Origin: Methylococcales bacterium
GTDB taxonomy: Bacteria; Pseudomonadota; Gammaproteobacteria; Methylococcales; Methylomonadaceae
DNA: 5,441 nucleotides
Assembly: GCA_023146575.1 (NCBI GenBank)
Contig: JAGLBU010000152.1
Coordinates: 1-5,441 of the forward strand
Reading direction: 5' to 3'
Made by a program: the position numbers and the translations under genes. Positions 1 through 5,441 of the stretch are shown here, in pieces. The notes beneath the pieces are model-generated. The model saw nothing but the letters and a program-made list of their open reading frames with translations. It did not search any database and was not told where the DNA came from. Position 1 is the first letter of the stretch, and each line of letters begins with the position of its first letter.

Positions 1-147
1 TTTTTTACTGGTTCCAACGCCATACGTCAGGCTATCACCAAAGGCTAAAATAATGGCTTTTTCACTCAAAGGTTTAAGCTGTTTTTCCGTGTTATTATCA
101 CAAGCGGTTAGGACGAAGCATATAAAACAAAACAGTATTTTTTTCAT
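1..147 (-). CDS. Lipoprotein SGNH/GDSL-family esterase (arylesterase/TesA-like), 5' part only
   Basis: Only the first 49 codons lie in the window; the gene runs off the left edge in frame. Residues 1-16 form a lipoprotein signal peptide: MKK, a hydrophobic stretch, then the lipobox LTAC with Cys16 as the lipidation site. Asp17 is at the +2 position, which in enterobacteria favours retention in the inner membrane. Residues 33-43 read ILAFGDSLTYG, the block I signature of SGNH hydrolases, with Ser39 as the expected nucleophile. Members of this family hydrolyse esters or thioesters; the substrate cannot be told from this fragment. The start is fixed by the signal peptide and by an in-frame TAA upstream with no other start codon between. 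No Shine-Dalgarno sequence precedes the ATG; the preceding bases are pyrimidine-rich. The gene diverges from the pteridine reductase, so its promoter probably lies inside that gene. The Asp, Asn and His catalytic blocks are outside the window. Confidence 0.85.
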   Translation of the reverse strand, partial: MKKILFCFICFVLTACDNNTEKQLKPLSEKAIILAFGDSLTYGVGTSKK

Positions 148-161
148 AAAAAGGGCTAAAA

Positions 162-893
162 GTGCAAAAAACGATTTTAATTACAGGGGCAGCAAAGCGA
201 ATTGGCGCCGCCTGTGCAAGGTTACTGCATTCACAAGGGAATAATCTCATTCTACATTATCGAAACTCCGATCAACAAGCCCGTGAATTATGCCAGCAGT
301 TTAATCGACAACGTGTGGATTCAGCGCATATCGTGCAAGCAGATTTATCTTCTATAACAGCGATCAAAAAATTAGCCGATCACGCTGTAAAGCGCTGGGG
401 GAAAATTAATGCGTTGGTGAACAATGCCTCTGATTTTTATCCTCAAAAAATAGAGGATGTCGATGAAGATAATTGGGATCATCTTATCGGTTGTAATTTA
501 AAAGCGCCTTTTTTTTTAGCACAAAGCTTAATGCCATATTTAAAAAAGTCGCAAGGCTGTATTGTTAATATTATTGATATTCACGCCGAAACAGGGCTTA
601 AAGATTATCCTGTTTATAGTATTGCTAAGGCAGGTTTGGCAGCGATGACAAAAATTTTAGCTAAAGAACTTGCGCCCAATATCCGCGTGAATGGGGTTTC
701 TCCAGGGGCTATTTGTTGGCCAGATAATGATTTATCAGAAATTGAAAAATCCGATATTATTGATAAAATTGCCTTAAAACGCACGGGTGAGGAAGATGAT
801 ATTGCCAAAACAGTGATTTTTTTAATCGAAAATGCACCTTATATTACGGGGCAAATTATTAATGTAGATGGTGGTCGAACGTTGTTTCGCTAA
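162..893 (+). CDS. Pteridine reductase (short-chain dehydrogenase/reductase family)
   Basis: This 243-residue cytosolic SDR probably reduces pterins (dihydropterin or dihydromonapterin to the tetrahydro form) with NADPH. The dinucleotide motif is TGAAKRIG at residues 8-15; the basic residues there and the HYR at 32-34 resemble the NADPH-preferring pteridine reductases. NNAS follows at 87-90, and the active site is Asp139, Tyr152 and Lys156 (YSIAK at 152-156). Asp replacing the usual SDR serine, in the context IDIHAE, is the hallmark of PTR1-like bacterial pteridine reductases. The PGAI stretch at 181-184 and DGGR at 236-239 complete the fold. Length is normal for the family. The start is GTG, chosen because an AAGGG at 151-155 sits 6 nt upstream and the Rossmann motif begins at once. 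E. coli FolM is a related but more divergent enzyme, so no symbol is given. Assignment to the subfamily is firm; the exact pterin substrate is inferred. Confidence 0.9.
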   Translation: MQKTILITGAAKRIGAACARLLHSQGNNLILHYRNSDQQARELCQQFNRQRVDSAHIVQADLSSITAIKKLADHAVKRWGKINALVNNASDFYPQKIEDVDEDNWDHLIGCNLKAPFFLAQSLMPYLKKSQGCIVNIIDIHAETGLKDYPVYSIAKAGLAAMTKILAKELAPNIRVNGVSPGAICWPDNDLSEIEKSDIIDKIALKRTGEEDDIAKTVIFLIENAPYITGQIINVDGGRTLFR

Positions 894-899
894 ATACCT

Positions 900-905
900 T
901 ATAAT
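900..905 (+). promoter_or_regulatory. Possible -10 box for the HTTM gene
   Basis: A perfect TATAAT lies in the 32-41 bp gap between the pteridine reductase and the HTTM gene, with about 25 nt to the likely ATG. No good -35 is seen: the best candidate, TCGAAC at 875-880, matches 3 of 6 with a 19-bp spacer. In AT-rich DNA such a hexamer can occur by chance, so read-through from the reductase remains equally possible. Confidence 0.3.
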
Positions 906-934
906 TTATAGTTTTTTCCAGCGCTGTGGTAAAA

Positions 935-2842
935 ATGTCTAAATTATTACTTTCAAGACTGCTTCAAACCCACCAAATTCAAGCCCCTGCCTCAGGTATT
1001 GGACTTTTTAGGCTCTTGTTTGGGGTCATTACACTTCAAGAAATTTTCTTTTTACTGTATTTTAATCATTTAATTTTTGACCCAATTCCCTATTTGGATG
1101 TCGAATTTCCGATGATTCCATTTTTTTTAGGGCTGTGGGCAATTATCGCCAGTTTTATTATTGTCGGCTATCGTTGTCAATTTGCCATTATTACCAATTA
1201 TATTTTTTGGGTCACCTTTGTGCATTTCACGCCAATGCAACGGGATTTTGACGGTGGTTTTGATCTTTTTATGATTGGGGCAAATTTATTTTTAATTTTT
1301 ATGCCGCTGGATAAAGCCTTTTCGGTGGATGCGTTACGGCAAAAATTACAAACCCCATTTACGCATTATTCACGCTATACAAAACCGACCGTGAGTGCGC
1401 TTGTCTATTACATTCCTGTTATTATTTGCTTGGGTTTTTTGTATTTTGATTCGGCAATTCATAAGATGTTTGCCCCTCATTGGCGTAATGGTTTGGGCGC
1501 ATGGTTGCCTTCGTCTATGCCCTATTATGTTTCGGCGCTTAATTTTTCGTGGTTATTAAATATTGAATGGTTGCAAAAAAGTATTGGCTATTTGATTCTT
1601 GTATTTCAGTTCAGTTTTATTTTTCTATTTGCCTTTAAAAAGCTCCGCCCCATTTATTTTTTGGTCGGATTTAGTTTGCATTTAGGCATTACCCTTAGCC
1701 TTAACATTTATCCTTTTGGCTTAGGGATGTTAATTTTTTATGTGCTGATGTTTCCTTTTTGTTATTACCAAAAAATCGCCGATTATTTGCAATCCAGCCC
1801 ACCAACACTGCAAGTGTTTTATGATGAGCAATGCCCATTGTGTAATCAAACGGTATTAACCCTAAATCACTTTGACATTTTTAAGCGTATTGATTTTAAA
1901 AGCGCACAAAGCTTTGCAAAAGACTGTCCAGAGTTGGATTCCATTGATGCTAAGACCTTATTGACCGATCTTTATGCGGTGGATAATCAAGGGCAAGTTT
2001 ATAAAGGGGTCGCAACCTATGCCCAAATTTTTATTCAAATGCGCTATTTGTGTCTCGTAGGTTATCTTCTTAATATCCCTTTCGTGTTTAAAATAGCCCA
2101 TCAACGTTATCGAAAAATCGCTGATTCAAGAGTGAGAGTCGCCTGTAATACCAAAAATTGTGATTTTCCTGTCAGCACTATGAAACCTATGCTTTACGAG
2201 CAATTATTTACCTCTAACGATCCACGTTTATTAAAAAAACGCTTCCGAATGCTGACAAAAATTTTGATGGTGCTGTTTATTTTACAATTGAATAGCTCTA
2301 TTCATTACGGTTTGCTGTATCGCATGAAAGTGGATTTAAAAACCTCACCTATTCTTAATACTTTGGCGAGTGTGAGTAATTCGCTAATTATGATAAGCCA
2401 GAGCTTTGTTGGCATCACCCCACACGCTTTATATCTGCACGATCACTTTGAAGGCTACAATCATTTACTTGCGATTACCTATATGGATGCTAACGGTAAA
2501 GAGGAGTGGCTACCGTTTGTAAATGAAGATGGACGACTTGCCGCACCAAATTGGGGGCGGGTGCATTCGATGTGGGCAAACATTGCAGTTACCCCTAATA
2601 TCGACCGTCATCGCCTGCATAAATTTATTATGAAAGTCACCGCTTTTTGGGGGGTTAAATCTGAACTTAAGCTGAATGATGTGGTTTTTAATCTTAAACT
2701 TAAAAAAATAAATGCACCAAATGACTGGACTAAAGACTTATTAAACAATAATTTATCAGGGGAATGGAAAACGATAGGCACAGCGCAGTGGCAGGATAAA
2801 GAAATAAAAATAACCGCACCCAATGACATAAATTTATGGTAA
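935..2842 (+). CDS. HTTM-DUF393 (DCC) fusion membrane protein
   Basis: A 635-residue protein with three parts; its biochemical role is unknown. Residues 15-285 carry about seven or eight hydrophobic segments of an HTTM domain, the bacterial relative of the vitamin K-dependent gamma-carboxylase membrane domain. It includes SAIHKMFAPHW near 173-183 (Lys177 aligns with the family's lysine region) and SLHLGI near 247-252. Residues 292-390 form a DUF393/DCC1-like thiol-disulfide oxidoreductase domain with VFYDEQCPLC (Asp297, Cys300, Cys303). A second cysteine pair, Cys404 and Cys409, follows. A further hydrophobic segment (about 437-455) leads to a soluble tail with HFEGYNH and PNWGRVHSMW, which I recall, unverified, from HTTM proteins of other bacteria. 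I chose ATG at 935 over the in-frame GTG at 926; neither has a strong Shine-Dalgarno. Domain calls are firm; carboxylase or redox activity is not shown by the sequence. Confidence 0.85.
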   Translation: MSKLLLSRLLQTHQIQAPASGIGLFRLLFGVITLQEIFFLLYFNHLIFDPIPYLDVEFPMIPFFLGLWAIIASFIIVGYRCQFAIITNYIFWVTFVHFTPMQRDFDGGFDLFMIGANLFLIFMPLDKAFSVDALRQKLQTPFTHYSRYTKPTVSALVYYIPVIICLGFLYFDSAIHKMFAPHWRNGLGAWLPSSMPYYVSALNFSWLLNIEWLQKSIGYLILVFQFSFIFLFAFKKLRPIYFLVGFSLHLGITLSLNIYPFGLGMLIFYVLMFPFCYYQKIADYLQSSPPTLQVFYDEQCPLCNQTVLTLNHFDIFKRIDFKSAQSFAKDCPELDSIDAKTLLTDLYAVDNQGQVYKGVATYAQIFIQMRYLCLVGYLLNIPFVFKIAHQRYRKIADSRVRVACNTKNCDFPVSTMKPMLYEQLFTSNDPRLLKKRFRMLTKILMVLFILQLNSSIHYGLLYRMKVDLKTSPILNTLASVSNSLIMISQSFVGITPHALYLHDHFEGYNHLLAITYMDANGKEEWLPFVNEDGRLAAPNWGRVHSMWANIAVTPNIDRHRLHKFIMKVTAFWGVKSELKLNDVVFNLKLKKINAPNDWTKDLLNNNLSGEWKTIGTAQWQDKEIKITAPNDINLW

Positions 2843-2855
2843 ACCGAACTTTTTA

Positions 2856-2885
2856 TTGCCTTTTTTCTATGAGCCATGATATAAA
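2856..2885 (+). promoter_or_regulatory. Candidate sigma-70 promoter of the small lipoprotein gene
   Basis: TTGCCT (2856-2861) and TATAAA (2880-2885) are separated by 18 bp. They lie just after the HTTM stop codon and about 66 bp upstream of the lipoprotein ATG. The expected transcript start is near 2892, at the edge of the inverted repeat 2891-2905. A second TATAAA at 2926-2931 lacks a partner -35. Confidence 0.45.
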
Positions 2886-2890
2886 TTACC

Positions 2891-2905
2891 TGTGCATTAC
2901 GCACA
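2891..2905. repeat. Inverted repeat TGTGC-N5-GCACA
   Basis: Two perfect 5-base arms surround ATTAC. The repeat overlaps the predicted transcript start of the small lipoprotein gene. It could be an operator for a dimeric regulator, or a small hairpin at the 5' end of the mRNA. With only 5-bp arms, chance occurrence is also possible. Confidence 0.35.
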
Positions 2906-2941
2906 TTTAGTACCTAAATAAAAAATATAAAACTCATACAA

Positions 2942-2946
2942 GAGGA
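2942..2946 (+). promoter_or_regulatory. Strong ribosome binding site of the small lipoprotein
   Basis: GAGGA sits 5 nt before the ATG at 2952. It is one of the two best Shine-Dalgarno matches in the window and supports translation of the short reading frame that follows. Confidence 0.7.
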
Positions 2947-2951
2947 ACATT

Positions 2952-3074
2952 ATGAAAAAAGTATTATCACTCCTAGCCATGACGTTAATGATTGTTGGTT
3001 TATCAGGTTGTCTTGACGATCCTGATGGTTCAGCTCAAAAAGTATCTAGCTCGCCCTCTTCTATTCAGTTATAA
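2952..3074 (+). CDS. Small lipoprotein of 40 residues, function unknown
   Basis: The frame encodes a 40-residue precursor that begins MKKVLSLLAM and reaches a lipobox LSGC at 17-20. Lipidation at Cys20 would leave a mature peptide of only 21 residues, CLDDPDGSAQ followed by a Ser-rich end (KVSSSPSSIQL). Leu at +2 is compatible with export to the outer membrane. A strong GAGGA site 5 nt upstream, a candidate promoter and a terminator 16 nt after the stop make it a complete single-gene unit between the HTTM gene and the tRNA. The mature part is acidic near the lipid anchor and shows no domain. I compared it from memory with entericidins and with LptM (which has CGLKGPLY) and see no match beyond the signal peptide. 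Being a real gene is likely; its role is not known. Confidence 0.75.
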   Translation: MKKVLSLLAMTLMIVGLSGCLDDPDGSAQKVSSSPSSIQL

Positions 3075-3089
3075 ATATTGCCCATAATT

Positions 3090-3122
3090 AAGGTTTGATA
3101 GTAGGTATATCAAGCCTTTTTT
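3090..3122 (+). terminator. Rho-independent terminator after the small lipoprotein
   Basis: An 11-bp stem (3090-3100 with 3108-3118, including one T-G wobble) and a 7-nt loop are followed by a T run ending at 3122. It ends the lipoprotein transcript and separates it from the tRNA promoter. Confidence 0.85.
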
Positions 3123-3164
3123 ATGTCGTACGATTTATTTCCTGAAAAAAATATACAAAAAAAC

Positions 3165-3192
3165 TTTCCAAACTAATAATAATAAGTATAAT
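3165..3192 (+). promoter_or_regulatory. Promoter of tRNA-Thr
   Basis: A perfect TATAAT at 3187-3192 is preceded by TTTCCA (3165-3170) at a 16-bp spacer. The expected start near 3199 leaves a leader of about 5 nt before the mature tRNA. The region between the -10 and the tRNA (ATAGGAAATC) is not GC-rich, so a strong stringent-response discriminator is not apparent. Confidence 0.6.
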
Positions 3193-3203
3193 AGGAAATC
3201 TTT

Positions 3204-3279
3204 GCTGATGTAGCTCAGTTGGTAGAGCAGTTGATTTGTAATCAACCGGTCGCGGGTTCGAGTCCCATCATCAGCTCCA
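3204..3279 (+). tRNA. tRNA-Thr (anticodon TGT)
   Basis: The full cloverleaf is visible. The acceptor stem pairs GCTGATG with CATCAGC without mismatch. The D arm is GCTC-AGTTGGTA-GAGC. The anticodon arm is GTTGA-TTTGTAA-TCAAC, giving TGT, which reads ACA and other ACN codons. The variable loop is CGGTC, and the T arm is GCGGG-TTCGAGT-CCCAT. The discriminator base is T3276 and the CCA end (3277-3279) is encoded. The T stem has a C3253-A3267 mismatch at its second pair and a G-T pair at the outermost position. The gene is transcribed alone, with its own promoter and terminator. Confidence 0.97.
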
Positions 3280-3288
3280 TATATTTAG

Positions 3289-3320
3289 AGGCTTAGAGAT
3301 TTTTTCTCTGAGCCTTTTTT
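3289..3320 (+). terminator. Rho-independent terminator after tRNA-Thr
   Basis: An 11-bp stem (3289-3299 with 3305-3315, one T-G wobble) with a TTTTT loop is followed by a T run to 3320. It lies 9 nt after the tRNA CCA end. Confidence 0.9.
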
Positions 3321-3381
3321 ATGCTACGACATTTATTTCACCCAATTCTAAAAGCCTTCTTTATAAAGCCCCTATTTCATT

Positions 3382-3410
3382 TTAAAAGCACGTAAAATAA
3401 GCAATACACT
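3382..3410 (+). promoter_or_regulatory. Weak candidate promoter of the cbi operon
   Basis: TTAAAA (3382-3387) and TACACT (3405-3410) are spaced by 17 bp, each matching the consensus at 4 of 6 positions. A promoter is needed here because the tRNA terminator lies upstream. The rest of 3321-3445 shows no other clear element and no cobalamin riboswitch. Confidence 0.3.
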
Positions 3411-3445
3411 TTGCTGAATTCCTTTCATTATTTTACAGAGATAAC

Positions 3446-4102
3446 ATGAAAAACAACACCATCACCGAACAATTGACCGCCGCAGGTCAAAAAATAGAGC
3501 ATAGTTCCTTTGAAATTGTCGATAACGAAGTTGGGTCGCACAATTATACGCAAGCACAATGGGCAATTGTACGCCGAATGATTCATGCCACTGCCGATTT
3601 TGAATTTAATGGCTTAGCACATTTTCACCCACAAGCGATTACAGCAGGGCTTCAGGCTATTCAGCAGGGGGCTAATATTGTTGCTGATGTTGAAATGATT
3701 TGTGTTGGTTTATCCAAACCACGTCTCAGTCATTTTGGGGTAACCACCCATCATTTTATTGCCGATGAAGATGTTATCACCCAAGCAAAAGCTGAAAATA
3801 CTACTCGTGCGGTTCAAGCCATGCGTAAAGCAAAAACCTTACATTTATTAGAGGGTAGTATTATTGCGATTGGTAATGCGCCTACCGCATTGCTGGAAAT
3901 TATTCGCCTAATTAAAGAAAACGGTATTAAACCTGCTTTGATTGTCGGGATGCCCGTAGGCTTTGTTTCAGCGGCAGAATCAAAAGCGGAAACCGAATTA
4001 TTAGAAAACATTCCTTGGATCGTTACTCACGGGCGTAAAGGCGGATCAACGCTGGTGGTTTCTGCGATCCATGCCCTACTTGCCCTTGCAGAAGCTGGCT
4101 AA
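3446..4102 (+). CDS. cbiC: Cobalt-precorrin-8 methylmutase (CbiC/CobH)
   Basis: This 218-residue cytosolic enzyme moves the methyl group from C11 to C12 of (cobalt-)precorrin-8 to give cobyrinate, late in corrin ring synthesis. The family pattern is clear along the whole length: SFEIVDNE at 21-28, RRMIHATAD at 43-51 with His47 in the place of the catalytic histidine of CobH, GANIVADVEMICVGLSK at 75-91, ENTTRA at 117-122, and GMPVGFVSAAESK at 168-180. It ends with the typical GRKGGSTLVVSAIHALL at 196-212. Length fits the family (about 200-220). The ATG at 3446 has a modest AGAGA Shine-Dalgarno site. cbiD starts 5 nt after the stop. The enzyme serves both aerobic and anaerobic pathways; the name cbiC is preferred here because cbiD is next door. 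Confidence 0.95.
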   Translation: MKNNTITEQLTAAGQKIEHSSFEIVDNEVGSHNYTQAQWAIVRRMIHATADFEFNGLAHFHPQAITAGLQAIQQGANIVADVEMICVGLSKPRLSHFGVTTHHFIADEDVITQAKAENTTRAVQAMRKAKTLHLLEGSIIAIGNAPTALLEIIRLIKENGIKPALIVGMPVGFVSAAESKAETELLENIPWIVTHGRKGGSTLVVSAIHALLALAEAG

Positions 4103-4107
4103 AACGA

Positions 4108-5220
4108 ATGGCAATGCGCGCTAAAAAACCCAAAGGCACTCGTAAAGGTTATACCACAGGCGCGTGTACAGCGGCGGCGGCAAAAGCAGCCGTAATGGGA
4201 TTAATCACAGGTCGCGTTCCTGATGAAATTAATACCCAACTTCCCAATCAAGAATGGGTGATTTTTCAAATTATTGAAGGTGCATGTGATTCATCAACGG
4301 CCCATGCTGTTGTGATTAAAGACGCAGGTGATGACCCTGATTGCACCCATCAAGCGCATTTAACCGTTGACGTACAATCCTTACCGAAACAAAAAGGTAA
4401 AATTCTTTTGCAGGGTGGCAAAGGGGTTGGCAAAATTACGATGCGAGGTTTAGGTTTAGAGGTTGGCGGTGCGGCGATTAATCCCGTTCCTCGAAAAAAT
4501 ATTATCGACAACATTCAACAAATTGCCGCCGACTTTTTACAACATCAAGGCTTAGAGGTCACCGTGTCCGTGCCTGATGGCGAATTGATGGCAAAAAAAA
4601 CCCTTAATCAACGCTTAGGTATTATCGGTGGCATTTCAATTTTAGGCACAACAGGGATTGTACACCCCTACTCTACTGCCGCCTTTCGAGCCAGCGTAGT
4701 ACAAGGTGTCGAAGTTGCCGCTAATCAAAAATTGGATACTGTCGTCTTAACCACAGGCGGACGCACCGAAAAATTTACCATTAAAACTCTGCCCGACCTT
4801 CATCAAGCCTGTTTTGTACAAATGGGTGATTTTTTAGGCCCTGCCTTAGATACCGCCAAAGCTGTTGGTATTCAAAATATTGTAATTGGTGGCATGGTCG
4901 GAAAATTAACTAAAATGGCTCAGGGTGAAAAAATCACCCATGCACGCCGTAACCCCGTTAACACACAATTATTAGCTGAAATTGCCGCAAGTGTCGGTGC
5001 AAAACAAAACGTTTGTGAAGACATTTCCAACAATGAAACCGCTCGGTACGCAGGCGAACGCATGGAAGAATTAGGCTTAAGCGAATTATTTTATCAAGCA
5101 TTATGTAAACGTGTGGTTAATACCTTAAAAACCCGCTACCCAAACCAATTTAATTACACTATTTTAATGTGCGATTTTGATGGCAATGCGCTGGCACATT
5201 ATCAGGAGAAAAAACAATGA
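4108..5220 (+). CDS. cbiD: Cobalt-precorrin-5B C1-methyltransferase (CbiD)
   Basis: CbiD uses S-adenosylmethionine to methylate C1 of cobalt-precorrin-5B, giving cobalt-precorrin-6A, and is the marker of the anaerobic, early-cobalt route. The protein has 370 residues, normal for the family. Signature stretches are TRKGYTTGACTAAAAKAA at 11-28, KDAGDDPDCTH at 71-81, GGKGVGKITMRGL at 103-115, INPVPRKNI at 124-132, GIIGGISILGTTGIVHPYS at 171-189, VLTTGGR at 213-219, QMGDFLG at 238-244 and GGMVGKLTKMAQG at 261-273. No key stretch is missing. The start is ATG at 4108 (a second ATG two codons later is also possible). There is no strong Shine-Dalgarno, so translation is probably coupled to cbiC, whose stop is 5 nt upstream. 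Its stop overlaps the cbiE start by 4 bp. Confidence 0.97.
   Translation: MAMRAKKPKGTRKGYTTGACTAAAAKAAVMGLITGRVPDEINTQLPNQEWVIFQIIEGACDSSTAHAVVIKDAGDDPDCTHQAHLTVDVQSLPKQKGKILLQGGKGVGKITMRGLGLEVGGAAINPVPRKNIIDNIQQIAADFLQHQGLEVTVSVPDGELMAKKTLNQRLGIIGGISILGTTGIVHPYSTAAFRASVVQGVEVAANQKLDTVVLTTGGRTEKFTIKTLPDLHQACFVQMGDFLGPALDTAKAVGIQNIVIGGMVGKLTKMAQGEKITHARRNPVNTQLLAEIAASVGAKQNVCEDISNNETARYAGERMEELGLSELFYQALCKRVVNTLKTRYPNQFNYTILMCDFDGNALAHYQEKKQ
5204..5208 (+). promoter_or_regulatory. Ribosome binding site of cbiE
   Basis: AGGAG lies 8 nt before the ATG at 5217, inside the end of cbiD. It fixes the cbiE start at the ATGA overlap. Confidence 0.75.
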
Positions 5221-5441
5221 ATCCCTGTCAAATCATCGGTGTATTAGACAATGGCATCGACAGTTTAACCCCCATCGCATTAGCAACACTGCAACAAGCC
5301 GATATTATTATTGGAGGCACACGAACCTTATCCTTATTTGAAGCTTACAACACCACCGCTGAAAAAAAAGATTTAACAGGACACTTAAAGCACGTCCCTG
5401 AATGGATTATAGCCGCTCAAAAAAATAAGCAAAAAGTCGTG
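5217..5441 (+). CDS. cbiE: Cobalt-precorrin-7 C5-methyltransferase (CbiE, or the N-terminal half of CbiET/CobL), 5' part
   Basis: The first 75 codons are present and the frame is open to the right edge. The protein begins MNPCQIIGVLDNGIDSLTP and continues with ADIIIGGTRTLSLF at 28-41. This matches the N-terminus of CbiE/CobL, a SAM-dependent tetrapyrrole methylase: the early IIGV strand, the LTP element, and the AD-IIGG-R-L motif. CbiE methylates C5 of the corrin precursor. The next expected block (an ATGDP-like motif) lies just outside the window, consistent with QKVV being the last residues seen. It cannot be decided whether the gene is CbiE alone (about 200 residues) or fused to CbiT (about 400). 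Translation is coupled to cbiD by an ATGA overlap and has its own AGGAG site. Confidence 0.9.
   Translation, partial: MNPCQIIGVLDNGIDSLTPIALATLQQADIIIGGTRTLSLFEAYNTTAEKKDLTGHLKHVPEWIIAAQKNKQKVV

Noticed and set aside
53..244. Plus-strand open frame of 63 codons
   Set aside because: It spans the antisense of the lipoprotein signal peptide and the out-of-frame start of the pteridine reductase; its product has no recognisable features.
614..808. Minus-strand open frame of 64 codons
   Set aside because: It lies wholly antisense to the well-supported pteridine reductase and has no plausible start signals.
926..934. GTG at 926 as the start of the HTTM gene
   Set aside because: It adds only three residues and has no upstream Shine-Dalgarno; the ATG at 935 is the simpler choice, though the GTG cannot be excluded.
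2608..2904. Minus-strand open frame of 98 codons overlapping the end of the HTTM gene
   Set aside because: Most of it is antisense to the conserved C-terminal tail of the HTTM protein; the product looks like a shadow and no ribosome site was found.
3204..3340. tRNA as an integration site for a mobile element
   Set aside because: There is no repeated tRNA 3' end, integrase or foreign gene nearby. The sequence downstream is a normal terminator followed by a housekeeping biosynthetic operon.
3814..4011. Minus-strand open frame of 65 codons inside cbiC
   Set aside because: It is antisense to conserved CbiC motifs, which fully explain the sequence.

Overview
The window looks like ordinary chromosome from an AT-rich Gram-negative bacterium, most likely a gammaproteobacterium. 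The evidence is two lipoprotein signal peptides, a bacterial-type pteridine reductase, a tRNA gene with an encoded CCA end, and an anaerobic-type (cbi) cobalamin gene set. I cannot name the genus from sequence alone. There is no sign of a transposase, integrase, phage gene or CRISPR array.

Left part (1-2842). A lipoprotein SGNH/GDSL hydrolase runs off the left edge on the minus strand. It is divergent from a pteridine reductase (SDR family) on the plus strand, and only 14 bp separate the two start codons. Next comes a large membrane protein that joins an HTTM domain (related to vitamin K-dependent gamma-carboxylase), a DUF393/DCC thiol-disulfide oxidoreductase domain with a CPLC motif, and a conserved-looking C-terminal tail.

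Middle part (2843-3445). This stretch holds two small self-contained transcription units. The first encodes a 40-residue lipoprotein with its own candidate promoter, a strong ribosome binding site and a terminator. The second is tRNA-Thr(TGT), with a perfect TATAAT box and its own terminator. The sequences around and just after the two terminators are strikingly alike, giving a 28-nt near-repeat on either side of the tRNA.

Right part (3446-5441). cbiC, cbiD and the first 75 codons of cbiE form a tight operon (5-nt gap, then a 4-bp ATGA overlap). Their products act in corrin ring synthesis: CbiD methylates C1, CbiE methylates C5, and CbiC moves the C11 methyl to C12 to give cobyrinate. CbiD marks the early-cobalt-insertion (anaerobic) route. 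More cobalamin genes probably continue beyond the right edge.

No clearly new multi-gene system is visible. The items most worth a second look are the HTTM-DCC fusion, the unannotated-size lipoprotein unit with an inverted repeat at its predicted transcript start, and the repeated terminator-trailing sequence.
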